Below, piece after piece: positions 1 to 7,585 of a stretch of 47,166 nucleotides of DNA. The translations under genes were made by a program, and so were the position numbers. The notes under the pieces are model-generated. The model saw nothing but the letters and a program-made list of their open reading frames with translations. It had not been told where the DNA came from and did not search any database. Origin of the DNA: an uncultured Lentisphaerota bacterium. GTDB lineage: Bacteria; Verrucomicrobiota; Kiritimatiellia; CAIQIC01. The stretch lies in NCBI GenBank assembly GCA_903889245.1, contig CAISWQ010000025.1, positions 1 through 47,166 of the forward strand, read 5' to 3'. The stretch's first letter is position 1. Each line of letters opens with the position of its first letter.

Positions 1-18
1 CGTGTACTCTCGCTTCAT
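1..18 (-). CDS. Start of a gene leaving the left edge (first 6 codons only)
   Basis: On the minus strand an ATG at 18 opens a reading frame M-K-R-E-Y-T that runs off the window. It is preceded by an AAGGAG ribosome binding site about 8 nt upstream, one of the best Shine-Dalgarno sequences in the window. Upstream lie a palindrome at 38-57 and a -10-like box, so this is probably the first codon stretch of a separately transcribed gene and not the last gene of the glycoside hydrolase operon. Nothing can be said about function from six residues. A chance ATG behind a purine-rich stretch remains possible. Confidence 0.5.
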
Positions 19-37
19 GGACGGGTCTCCTTGCGGG

Positions 38-57
38 GGTTGTTAGGTCCAACAACC
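38..57. promoter_or_regulatory. Hairpin/operator-like inverted repeat in the leader of the edge gene
   Basis: GGTTGTT and AACAACC form a perfect 7-bp inverted repeat around a 6-nt centre, placed just upstream of the Shine-Dalgarno sequence of the gene starting at 18 on the minus strand. It could be a repressor site or an RNA hairpin that controls ribosome access. No known operator is recognised. Confidence 0.4.
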
Positions 58-85
58 GTTAGGTGTACCCGTCCGCTTTCGGTGG

Positions 86-102
86 TGCACTTATTATGTG
101 CA
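86..102 (-). promoter_or_regulatory. -10-like box overlapped by a TGCAC-N7-GTGCA palindrome
   Basis: On the minus strand CATAAT (98-93) matches the -10 consensus at 5 of 6 positions. It lies at the centre of a symmetrical TGCAC/GTGCA palindrome, a usual position for a repressor operator. The -35 region at 17 bp is only a run of T, so the promoter is weak or activator-dependent if real. It would serve the gene starting at 18. Confidence 0.35.
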
Positions 103-109
103 TGCGGGG

Positions 110-148
110 CCTTGGAAAAAATCCTCCGGAAATTTCCAAGGCTAGGAA
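110..148. repeat. Palindromic TTCCAAGSCTTGGAA units (degenerate pair)
   Basis: A half unit CCTTGGAAAA (from 110) and a mutated unit TTTCCAAGGCTAGGAA (133-148) follow the stop codon of the GH98-like gene at 155. The outer arms CCTTGGAAA and TTTCCAAGG can pair into a stem, so the pair may also act as the end of the operon transcript. Confidence 0.6.
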
Positions 149-154
149 CTTTGG

Positions 155-3100
155 CTAGCGGAGGGTCATCTCCACCGCGCCGGGCTGGCAGGAGAGGCGC
201 AGCTTCAACGTCTGGGCCGTGGCGTCCCAGTCGGCCTGTTGCTGCGCGGCGGCGGGTTCGACTTTCACCAAGGGTTTGCGTGAGCAGGTTATCGTCAGCT
301 CCACGGCGCGGTCGGGATACTCGGTGTTCGCCTGCAGCCAGAGCTGTCCATCGCGCGCCCCGAGCTTGCCGACGAGATAGGAGTGCGGCGCAATTTTTCC
401 GGCGAGCTTGGTGACCGGCCCGGCGGCGAGCGGCAGGGCAAAACTTTCGGTGATGTCCTCGTTCTCGCGCGAGTTGAGCACGGTCATGGTTTCGCCGACG
501 CGGCAGACAAACGCGTCGCCCTCATAGAACGGCGGATAGGCGGCGTTGAAAATTTCGCGCACCTTTGCCTGGTTCTGCAACTGCGAGAGCGGCAGGTTGC
601 GGATCCCGGCACCGAGCGGAGCGTTGCCCTGCACGAGCGCGGGGATGAAGTAGTAGCGGCCGGTGTTCGGGAAAAACTCCCAGAGTTGCCCAGCGATGTT
701 GCCCAGCTTGCGGAAGCCGTAGGTGGCGGCGAAGAGCGGGCCATATTCGGCGTAGTGCGGCCATGCGCCGGTGTCGCCGCGGCCTTTCATGTCGTTGAAG
801 ACGGCGAGCTTCACGTTGCGCAGCACTTCCTCTTTCGTTGGCACGAGTTGGTGCTGCACGGTGCCGCGGATCAGCGGCGCGACGAAGCGCTTGAACGTCT
901 CGGTGGTCTTGCCGGTCTCGTCCCAGATCGCGCTGGCCCACACGGCCTGCGGGTCGCGCGCGAGCAGCTTCGAACTTTCCATCAGCGTCTGGCCGTCGAG
1001 GCTGTAGAGGCCGCAGCCGCGCCCGATACCCATGACGCAGACGAGGTCCCAGAAAATCCGCGGCATCGTGCGCAGCACGCCGCTGCGTTCGCCGCGGCAG
1101 ACGCCGGGGCCGTCGAAGCCCGCGTTCTGCCAGTAGAAGCCGCCATCCTCCCACGCGCCGTGGCCGTGCGTGAGGCCGCCGAGCCATAGACCGAGCGCCG
1201 CGCTTTGCGAGTAGAACTGGCGGCGGATGATGTTGTTCTTCTGCGAGAGTACGAGCCATGGTCCAAACTCGCGGACGAACGCGCCCTGCTGGTCGAGCAG
1301 CTCCTGCCACTTGTCGTCCTTATAGGTGCCGTCGGCCTCCTGATAGAGCATGCCGTACTTCGCGCAGAGCCGCGTGAGCCGGTGGTGATAGCGCCTGTCG
1401 CCATCCTTGGTGTCGCGGTAGAGCGAGCTCAGGTGCTCGCCACCCTGGATGCCGGCGAAATTCGGGACGTGCTGGAAGAGCCACTCGATGTCGGCGAGCC
1501 CGACCCAGTGACTGCGCAACAGGAACGCATAGGGCAGCTTTTCCATCCCGCGCGCAAAGTCCGTCACCGGCACGCCCTTGCCCTCCATGCCCTCGGCGAT
1601 GATGCCGATGAACGGCGCGAGATCGGCGGGGATGTCGGGCTTGAACGCGGTGTAGTCGAGCACGCGCGTTGCCTCCAGCGTGAAGAGCGGCGCCTGTGGC
1701 GTCAGCCGCCGCTTGAGTGGCTTTTTCGCGTGGTCGTTGTTGACCGTGAAGCGGCGCACCGGCGACCACACGCCGGCGACGCTGCCCTTCAGCCCGCGCA
1801 GCCGCCAATACCACTGGCCCGGCGCGGGCAACTGGTCATCGGGTACGAGGTGCCACGGGTAATCCTGGCTGCTCGTCACGCGCACATCCACCGGCGCGGC
1901 GAAGTCCGGCGTGCGCGCGTACTGGAGTTGATAGTCCACCACCATCGGCAGCGCGCACCAGCGGAACATCGCGGCAAGGTCCGTCATCTCCACGCCATCC
2001 ACCGGCGAGAGCATCTGCGGCGCTTCCGGCAGCGTCTCCGCAATCGTCACGCTCGTGCCCGGCGCGGTTTCCAGTACGAACGCCGCCTCGTCCTTCCAGC
2101 CGAGTTTCTGGTTCAGATCGAGCGTCACGTTCGCCGGCTGGCCCACGTCCAGCAACACGACCGGTTTTTTGTTTGGCGCGAGCGGCCGCGCGACGAGCTT
2201 TGTCGCGTTGGTGGCGCGGCACTCGAAGTGTTTATTGAAGTCCAGCCGCAGCGCGAGCGCGCGGTCGCTGCCCGCGACGCCGCCGACCGTCTGCGCCGCG
2301 ACGGCCTCGCCGCCCACGAACACGGCGCATGGCGGCACGAACGCCGGCAGCTTTTCTTTTTGCAGCGCGCTCCAGAGCGCGACGGTCTCGCGATGGACGC
2401 TGACGCCCGTCTGCTCCGCGAGAAACGCGAAACCGTTATCCAATGCGCTGTGCGGCTTCAAGAGGAACGGCAACTGCCCGACGCCCGGATCGATCAGGTT
2501 GCACTGGAAACCATAGCCGCTGCAGCCCCAGACCATCGAGCCTTGGCCCACCTTGCCCGGCGTCGGCAGCAGCGTGGCGAGGCCGACGCCGCAGCCGGTC
2601 GCCGGCGACTCCATACTGATGCGACACAGCCCTCCGACCCACGCGCAGCGCGTCTCGCTGCCGTTGAGGTCGCCGAGGATCGGCGACTTCTTCCGCTCGA
2701 TCAGCGGCTGCGGCATCAGATCCTTGCTCCATTTACCGTGGATGCCCTCGCCGCTGCCGGTGTAGGCGATCCACAGCGGAGAGTCGCCATCGTTCTGCCA
2801 GCGGATCCGCGCCAGCAGCAGCGGCCGCCCCGGCACCAGCTCGAACGTTTCGATGCACGTCATTTTTTCCGCGAGCCCGCCGAGCTTCCAGCGGCGCGTG
2901 AAGACCGGCCGGCCATCCGCGCCACACGTCGCCGCGCTGCTCTCCAGCTTCGCACCCGAGAACGGCGCGAGCGCAAGGCGCGTGAGATTCTCGCGGCTGC
3001 CATCGCTGATGCGCCCGCGGTTTTGATTGTCCACCCAGAACTCCAATGCGGCGTCCTCGATCAGCCGCGCGCGCCCGGCGGCAAAACCGAATTGCCAGCC

Positions 3101-3475
3101 CTTGGCCGTCGGCACGAAGCGCACGACGCCGTTACCCAGCTCGCCGCTCGCTTGCGCCGTCGCGACCGGCGTCGTGCTCCACTGCGCGGCGCGGCGCGCC
3201 ACCAGTTCCAGCCGCGACTGCGGCGGCAGCGCAGCGCATACGCGCACGACGGCCTTGCCCTCCTCGGTGTCGCGCACGAGCGGCAACGCCGTGCCATCGG
3301 CCTTGCTGATGGCCAGCGGTGAACCCGCGGGCACGCCGAGTTTGGCGCAGAGTCCATCGGCATCGAGCGTCACTGCCGTCGCGTGGACCGGCACCGGCGC
3401 GTAGTTCACCAGCGTGATCGTCTGCTGCGCACCGGCAGCGAGTGTGAGCAGCGACACAGCCGTGATCCATTTCAT
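155..3475 (-). CDS. Secreted GH98-like glycoside hydrolase, last gene of the glycan locus
   Basis: This 1106-aa protein opens with a Sec signal peptide (MKWITAVSLLTLAAGA). The start at 3475 is chosen because AAAGGA lies 6 nt upstream; an ATG 30 nt earlier lacks the signal-peptide start. Residues about 20-480 form a beta-rich N-terminal region. Residues about 486-582 look like a fibronectin-III-type domain with a 'SPVDG' strand and a 'WYWRLRG' strand, as found in front of some lyases. From about 610 the sequence resembles the GH98 catalytic barrel: 'PFIGIIAEG', 'FAGIQGGEHL' with a candidate catalytic Glu, 'SQSAALGLWLGGL', and a C-terminal 'LNSRENEDITESFALPL'. Characterised GH98 enzymes are endo-acting, cleaving blood-group galactosides or xylan. 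Family assignment is by remembered motif pattern and is moderate; the substrate is inferred from neighbours. Confidence 0.65.
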   Translation of the reverse strand: MKWITAVSLLTLAAGAQQTITLVNYAPVPVHATAVTLDADGLCAKLGVPAGSPLAISKADGTALPLVRDTEEGKAVVRVCAALPPQSRLELVARRAAQWSTTPVATAQASGELGNGVVRFVPTAKGWQFGFAAGRARLIEDAALEFWVDNQNRGRISDGSRENLTRLALAPFSGAKLESSAATCGADGRPVFTRRWKLGGLAEKMTCIETFELVPGRPLLLARIRWQNDGDSPLWIAYTGSGEGIHGKWSKDLMPQPLIERKKSPILGDLNGSETRCAWVGGLCRISMESPATGCGVGLATLLPTPGKVGQGSMVWGCSGYGFQCNLIDPGVGQLPFLLKPHSALDNGFAFLAEQTGVSVHRETVALWSALQKEKLPAFVPPCAVFVGGEAVAAQTVGGVAGSDRALALRLDFNKHFECRATNATKLVARPLAPNKKPVVLLDVGQPANVTLDLNQKLGWKDEAAFVLETAPGTSVTIAETLPEAPQMLSPVDGVEMTDLAAMFRWCALPMVVDYQLQYARTPDFAAPVDVRVTSSQDYPWHLVPDDQLPAPGQWYWRLRGLKGSVAGVWSPVRRFTVNNDHAKKPLKRRLTPQAPLFTLEATRVLDYTAFKPDIPADLAPFIGIIAEGMEGKGVPVTDFARGMEKLPYAFLLRSHWVGLADIEWLFQHVPNFAGIQGGEHLSSLYRDTKDGDRRYHHRLTRLCAKYGMLYQEADGTYKDDKWQELLDQQGAFVREFGPWLVLSQKNNIIRRQFYSQSAALGLWLGGLTHGHGAWEDGGFYWQNAGFDGPGVCRGERSGVLRTMPRIFWDLVCVMGIGRGCGLYSLDGQTLMESSKLLARDPQAVWASAIWDETGKTTETFKRFVAPLIRGTVQHQLVPTKEEVLRNVKLAVFNDMKGRGDTGAWPHYAEYGPLFAATYGFRKLGNIAGQLWEFFPNTGRYYFIPALVQGNAPLGAGIRNLPLSQLQNQAKVREIFNAAYPPFYEGDAFVCRVGETMTVLNSRENEDITESFALPLAAGPVTKLAGKIAPHSYLVGKLGARDGQLWLQANTEYPDRAVELTITCSRKPLVKVEPAAAQQQADWDATAQTLKLRLSCQPGAVEMTLR

Positions 3476-3527
3476 GCTGTTTCCTTTGCGCGTGATTCGT
3501 TTCATGAAAAATTATCCGGGGATGTAT

Positions 3528-4565
3528 TCAGCGATTGTGCCGCGCCTCGAGTGTCGGGTTCATCTTTTTCAGCTTTTCGATCATCTCGGGCCACGGCTGT
3601 TCATCGGTCTTCACCAGGCCTTGGTTGTTCCCCGGATGGTCGCGGTAGCGGAACCAGTGATAGCCCACGCAGCCCTCCAAATTCGCCAGCAGGCTGGCGA
3701 AGCGCTCGAGCTGATGCGCCCGCTCCGCCTGGGTCTCGAAGACCGGGCCCGACCCGTGGGCCGTGAGCGGGCCGCTGTCTTTGCCCTTGGCGCTGAACTC
3801 GGTCACCATGAACGGCAGACCGGCCTCCGCCTGCATTTCCCGCAGCAGGGAGATCGGCGGATTCAGGCCGTAGTTGTTGATCGAGATGACATCCGCCCGG
3901 CCTTTCATCTCGCGGACCACGCTCATCGGCGGCTTGCCGGCGAAACGGCAGCCCAGGATCAGGTGGTTGGGATCCGCCGCGCGGATCGCCTCGCACATGA
4001 CCTTGAAGTAGATCGCAGCCTTGGCTTCGTCGCCATCCCAGCGGATTTCGTTGTCGAGGAAATAGCCCAGTACCCACGGATCGTTCTTGTACGGCGCGCA
4101 TTCGTTCACCGCGCGTTCCCGCACCTGCCGGGCCCACGCCGGATCGTTCACGTCCGGCAGTTTGCCGCCGTGCGTTCCCGAAAGATGCGGGCGCGGCGTC
4201 CAGGCGATGCCGGCCGCGCCCACCTCGCGCATCGTCCAGCAGCCGGCCGTGTTCAGGCCCCAGTCGCGGAGCTGCCGGACCGTGCGCGTGGCCCAGTTCT
4301 GATCGCCGTCGGCTTTTTTCACGCCGTCGGTGTTCACGCTGTTGACGCCCTTGGAGAAGAACGCGTTCCCCTCCGGGGTGATGAACCAGTGTTTCTCGTT
4401 GAGCTTCTCGATGTGGAAGAAACCGGTTTTCTTTCCCGGCAGTTTTTTCCAGCCGCCATACTGGTCGTAATCGGCCGCCGCCGTGGCGGGAAAGGAAACC
4501 GCCTGGCCGACCTGCGCCCCATGCACGGCGAGCAAGAGTCCACACAACGCTGCGTTCCATTTCAT
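3528..4565 (-). CDS. Secreted clan-A glycoside hydrolase, GH50 beta-agarase-like
   Basis: The 345-aa product has a signal peptide (MKWNAALCGLLLAVHG) and a single TIM-barrel catalytic domain. 'KHWFITPEGNAFFSKGVNSVN' near residue 45-65, 'VLGYFLDNEIRWDGD' with the putative acid/base Glu, and 'FMVTEFSAKGKDSG' with the putative nucleophile Glu follow the GH50 agarase layout. GH50 enzymes cleave beta-1,4-galactosidic bonds of agar, but family boundaries here are loose and it may be an uncharacterised clan GH-A branch. The ATG at 4565 overlaps the TGA of the upstream gene (ATGA), so translation is coupled; AAAGG lies 7-8 nt upstream. A 52-nt gap separates it from the GH98-like gene. It is shorter than typical agarases because it lacks the N-terminal beta-sandwich. 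Confidence 0.7.
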   Translation of the reverse strand: MKWNAALCGLLLAVHGAQVGQAVSFPATAAADYDQYGGWKKLPGKKTGFFHIEKLNEKHWFITPEGNAFFSKGVNSVNTDGVKKADGDQNWATRTVRQLRDWGLNTAGCWTMREVGAAGIAWTPRPHLSGTHGGKLPDVNDPAWARQVRERAVNECAPYKNDPWVLGYFLDNEIRWDGDEAKAAIYFKVMCEAIRAADPNHLILGCRFAGKPPMSVVREMKGRADVISINNYGLNPPISLLREMQAEAGLPFMVTEFSAKGKDSGPLTAHGSGPVFETQAERAHQLERFASLLANLEGCVGYHWFRYRDHPGNNQGLVKTDEQPWPEMIEKLKKMNPTLEARHNR

Positions 4566-6445
4566 GGTGGTGCCTTTCGTGTTACCGGCGTCATGGTTAC
4601 CTCGGGTTCGGGCGCGGTCCGGACGGCGCCCCATTTGGGATTGTTCGCCATCTCCGGCGTCACCATGCCGTAGAAAACCCCTTTGGAGAGCGAGGTCCAC
4701 AGTTCGATATCGCCCAGCAACTGCACCGTCCCGCCCAGGTCGTGGCCATCGATGGTGTTCATCACAGCGCGCACAACGGCGTGGCCGTGGATGTGCGTCT
4801 TGCGGCCCGTGATGGTGGTGAGCGCGCCCACGGCCGCGTCCTCGTCGATGGTGCCGTCGTAGATCGCCGCCTCGTCGCCGACGCGCGCCTGGCCGCCGAT
4901 GACGCTGCCGCCGGTGACCAGGGCTTGCTGGCTGATCTTCGCCTTGTCCTTCACGACGGCCTTGCCCGAGACAACGGCCTGATCTTCGATGCGCGCGTTG
5001 TTCAACACCTGCGCGTGCTCCAACACCTGCGCGTTGGGACCCACATAGGCGCTCGTGTCAACGTGCGCGGTTTTCTCCACCCAGCCGCCGCCGTTGCGAT
5101 GCGGCGCGCCGTCGCGGCGGCCCTTCGCGGGAGACGGGACCGCGCCTTCCGGCCAGCCGCCCTGGATTTCCACCGTCCACGGATAGCGGTAGATGGTGTA
5201 ATACATCTGGTCCCAGAAAATCCGATGATGTTTCGTGGGTGTGGCCACCACGACCAGCCACAACTCGCGGTCGGTCGCGTCCGCGGTCCAGACGAGCTGG
5301 CTCGCGCGGCCGCGCTGCAAGGGGCTGTAGCGCGGCGTCCCATTGGCGCCGACGGCGACGAGGCCCCAACGCCAGCCCGCATCGGGCGTTGGAATTTCCG
5401 CCGGCTCGTTTTCAAACTTGTGGCTGAAGCGCTCCACGCCTGCGGTCTTCTGCTCGATGCCCTGAAAACGGATCGCCAGCCGGCGCGTCGCGTTTTGCGG
5501 ATCGAGCTTGAGCCGCACGAGGTTATACCCGAAGCGTTGCGGGGCGTGATAATCGGGAATGGCGTAAAGATTTTTTTGCGGCGTGCGGTTCAAAAGCGAG
5601 ACGCGATGCCGGGCCGGCGGCCGGGTGTTGTCATAGCCGCCATACTGTTTGCGGTAGACCTCGCCGTTTTTATAGTCCCACGTCACGTTGTGCATGGCCC
5701 ACAAGCCAAACTGGTCATTCAGCTGTTCCACCGACCAGTGCATGTTCCGGCTCAACACGCCGAGCGGACTCTCCTCACTGCGCTGGGGGTCCTTGGATTT
5801 CCGGGAGTCCGTCCAGATCTTGTTGATGGCGGAATAACCAAACGTGTCCTTGATGTATTCCCAAAACTGCCAGTTCCCATAGCGGTCGCGCGTCGAGCCA
5901 TAGTAGAGATGCGGCGCGTTGACCAGCTGATCGGAGCAGCCCACCTGCTGCGGGTACATCTGGTGCGTCATCCATTCGGCGTGCGATTCCCAGAACCAGC
6001 CCACGAACTTGGAATCGCGCATGCCCTCGCTCGTGAATTGCATGCAGTGGGCGAACTCGTGGGCCAGCGCATGGGTGTCCTTGAACGCTTTATAGTTGAG
6101 CCACATCGCCGGATGCCGGACGCCCGTCCCGGAACCGGTCGCCCAGCCCTTGTCGCTCAAGCAGGCATCCACCTTGTAACGGGTCGACCCCTTCTCCGGC
6201 GGCGGCACGGGAAAGCCGACCTTGCCCGTGTAGAAGTCCCAGATCGTTTCCAGATTCTTCAGTCCCTGCTGCAGCTCGGCTTCCGTCAGCTTGACGCCAT
6301 CCTTCTCGGTCCAGCGCGCGACGAAATGTTTCGACTCCTTGAGGTGGTCCGATTTCTGGGGATCCAGCACCTGATAGTCCTCGGTGCCAACGCTGGCGCG
6401 CAACGCCAGCAAACAGCCCAGCACAAGTGGCCTGCTCGTCATCAT
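4562..6445 (-). CDS. Secreted DUF6055-type zinc metallopeptidase with C-terminal beta-helix
   Basis: This 627-aa protein has a short hydrophobic export signal. Its N-terminal half carries HEFAH (residues 129-133), the HExxH zinc motif, followed by 'FWESHAEWM' (about 151-159), where a downstream Glu can be the third ligand. This is the pattern of DUF6055 (Svx/AvrXca-like) proteins. The middle is beta-rich. From about 465 to 575 it has hexapeptide-like repeats ('AHVDTSAYVGPNAQVLEHAQV', 'AVVSGKAVVKDKAKI') typical of a left-handed parallel beta-helix. Members of the family are secreted; the substrate here is unknown, but a peptidase or glycoprotein-processing role fits a locus attacking a glycoprotein-type glycan. 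The start ATG (6445; a second ATG follows at 6442) overlaps the stop of the upstream metallophosphoesterase, and its own stop overlaps the next start. Confidence 0.75.
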   Translation of the reverse strand: MMTSRPLVLGCLLALRASVGTEDYQVLDPQKSDHLKESKHFVARWTEKDGVKLTEAELQQGLKNLETIWDFYTGKVGFPVPPPEKGSTRYKVDACLSDKGWATGSGTGVRHPAMWLNYKAFKDTHALAHEFAHCMQFTSEGMRDSKFVGWFWESHAEWMTHQMYPQQVGCSDQLVNAPHLYYGSTRDRYGNWQFWEYIKDTFGYSAINKIWTDSRKSKDPQRSEESPLGVLSRNMHWSVEQLNDQFGLWAMHNVTWDYKNGEVYRKQYGGYDNTRPPARHRVSLLNRTPQKNLYAIPDYHAPQRFGYNLVRLKLDPQNATRRLAIRFQGIEQKTAGVERFSHKFENEPAEIPTPDAGWRWGLVAVGANGTPRYSPLQRGRASQLVWTADATDRELWLVVVATPTKHHRIFWDQMYYTIYRYPWTVEIQGGWPEGAVPSPAKGRRDGAPHRNGGGWVEKTAHVDTSAYVGPNAQVLEHAQVLNNARIEDQAVVSGKAVVKDKAKISQQALVTGGSVIGGQARVGDEAAIYDGTIDEDAAVGALTTITGRKTHIHGHAVVRAVMNTIDGHDLGGTVQLLGDIELWTSLSKGVFYGMVTPEMANNPKWGAVRTAPEPEVTMTPVTRKAPP

Positions 6446-7491
6446 TTCGCTCCGTCGGGTGTCAGCGTTTTGACAAAGGTATTCTGGTCCCAGCCGCGTT
6501 CGCTGCGGTGGGCGGCATTGAGCTGGTTGTCGCGCACGCGCACCACCCAGCAGACGACGCCGCAGGAAAACACGTCGTACTGGCGCGGCTGCGCCGGCGG
6601 TTTGCCATCAAAGAAATAATTCAGATCGGCGGCGTGCTGCTTCGGGTCCGGCCAGCGATAGTGCGCTGCGTGGTGATCGTGCCCGTGCATGAAGGCCACC
6701 ACGTTATAGTCCTTGATCAGCTCATAGAGAGAGCGCCGCTGCTTCGGCGTCCACCAGTTCCAGTCGTTCAGCGAGAAGTTGTCGAAGCCATAGTGCTGCA
6801 GGATCACCACCGGCGCGCCCGAGCGGCCGACCTGCCGCGCGAGGTAATCCTTGAGGAAGGCGAACGCGTTTTGCGGATCGTTCCAGCCGCCGACGCCAGG
6901 CTTGCCAAATTTGAAGGGCGTCTCGGCGTCGGGCGCGTCGGCCGCACAAAGATTCAGGAAAAGAAAATGCACGCCGTCCCAGTTGAGCGCGTAGTGGACG
7001 CCGTTCGACGACACCACGGACACCCGTCCCGCCTGCGCCAACGCGCGATGACGCGCGAGCAAACCCTGCCGCTGCGGACTGGCCGGCGCGCCATCGTGAT
7101 TACCGGCGAGGGCGAAGACCGGCACCTTGCGCCCGCCGAACGCCAGGCCGGTCACGGGGAACAGCGACTCGAAAGTCTGCCACTGCTCCTGATTCCGCGC
7201 CGCCTCCTTGTGGCCATCGGTCAGATCGCCCAGGATAAAAAGCCCGCGCGGCACCGCCACGGTGCCGATGCCCGGCTGCGGACAAGGCTGGCCCGCCAGC
7301 CCGCGCATGGTTGCGAGATTCGTCTTCAGCCGCGCGAGCGTCTGCTCGCGCGTGACGGGCGGCTTGGCCGTCGGATTTTCCGCGCCGACGTGAACATCGG
7401 AGCACAGGAAGAAGGTGAAGTCGCGGGCCGGCGCCGCCACCGCCCAAACCAGCGCCAGCAGGATCGAAAACAGTCCGGTGTTCAGGCCCAT
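6442..7491 (-). CDS. Secreted calcineurin-like metallophosphoesterase
   Basis: The 349-aa product starts with a signal peptide (MGLNTGLFSILLALVWAVAAPA) and carries the full dinuclear-metal signature: SDVH (about residues 31-34), GDLTDGH (about 88), GNHD (about 130), 'LQHYG' and 'HGHDHH' near the C terminus. It should hydrolyse a phosphomono- or diester in the periplasm or outside the cell. The frame stays open upstream to an ATG at 7566, but that extension is encoded by two palindromic repeat units and precedes the signal peptide, so the start at 7491 is preferred. Its stop codon overlaps the start of the DUF6055 gene. In the locus it may remove phosphate substituents from the glycan, or it may recycle phosphate. 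The specific substrate cannot be read from sequence. Confidence 0.85.
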   Translation of the reverse strand: MGLNTGLFSILLALVWAVAAPARDFTFFLCSDVHVGAENPTAKPPVTREQTLARLKTNLATMRGLAGQPCPQPGIGTVAVPRGLFILGDLTDGHKEAARNQEQWQTFESLFPVTGLAFGGRKVPVFALAGNHDGAPASPQRQGLLARHRALAQAGRVSVVSSNGVHYALNWDGVHFLFLNLCAADAPDAETPFKFGKPGVGGWNDPQNAFAFLKDYLARQVGRSGAPVVILQHYGFDNFSLNDWNWWTPKQRRSLYELIKDYNVVAFMHGHDHHAAHYRWPDPKQHAADLNYFFDGKPPAQPRQYDVFSCGVVCWVVRVRDNQLNAAHRSERGWDQNTFVKTLTPDGAK

Positions 7492-7512
7492 ATCCCGTTT
7501 TCCGTTTCGTTG

Positions 7513-7561
7513 TTTCCAAGGCTTGGAAAATTCCCACGCGATTTTTCCAAGCCTTGGAAAA
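7513..7561. repeat. Array of two TTCCAAGSCTTGGAA palindromes inside the operon
   Basis: Two near-perfect units (7513-7530 and 7542-7561) have centres about 30.5 bp apart. They fill most of the 94-bp gap between the GH97-SGNH gene and the metallophosphoesterase gene, the only sizeable gap in this part of the operon. They can fold as hairpins in mRNA and so could also act as a processing or stability element. Confidence 0.85.
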
Positions 7562-7585
7562 GGCAACGCGAGTGGCGGTGCGGGT

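Noticed and set aside
1205-3322. Long open frame antisense to the GH98-like gene (about 700 codons)
   Set aside because: It is rich in Arg, Ala and His with no domain, and high GC makes antisense frames open. The opposite frame has a signal peptide and family motifs.
7492-7566. Upstream ATG (7566) as the start of the metallophosphoesterase
   Set aside because: The extension is encoded by two palindrome units and would place 25 residues before an otherwise normal signal peptide.
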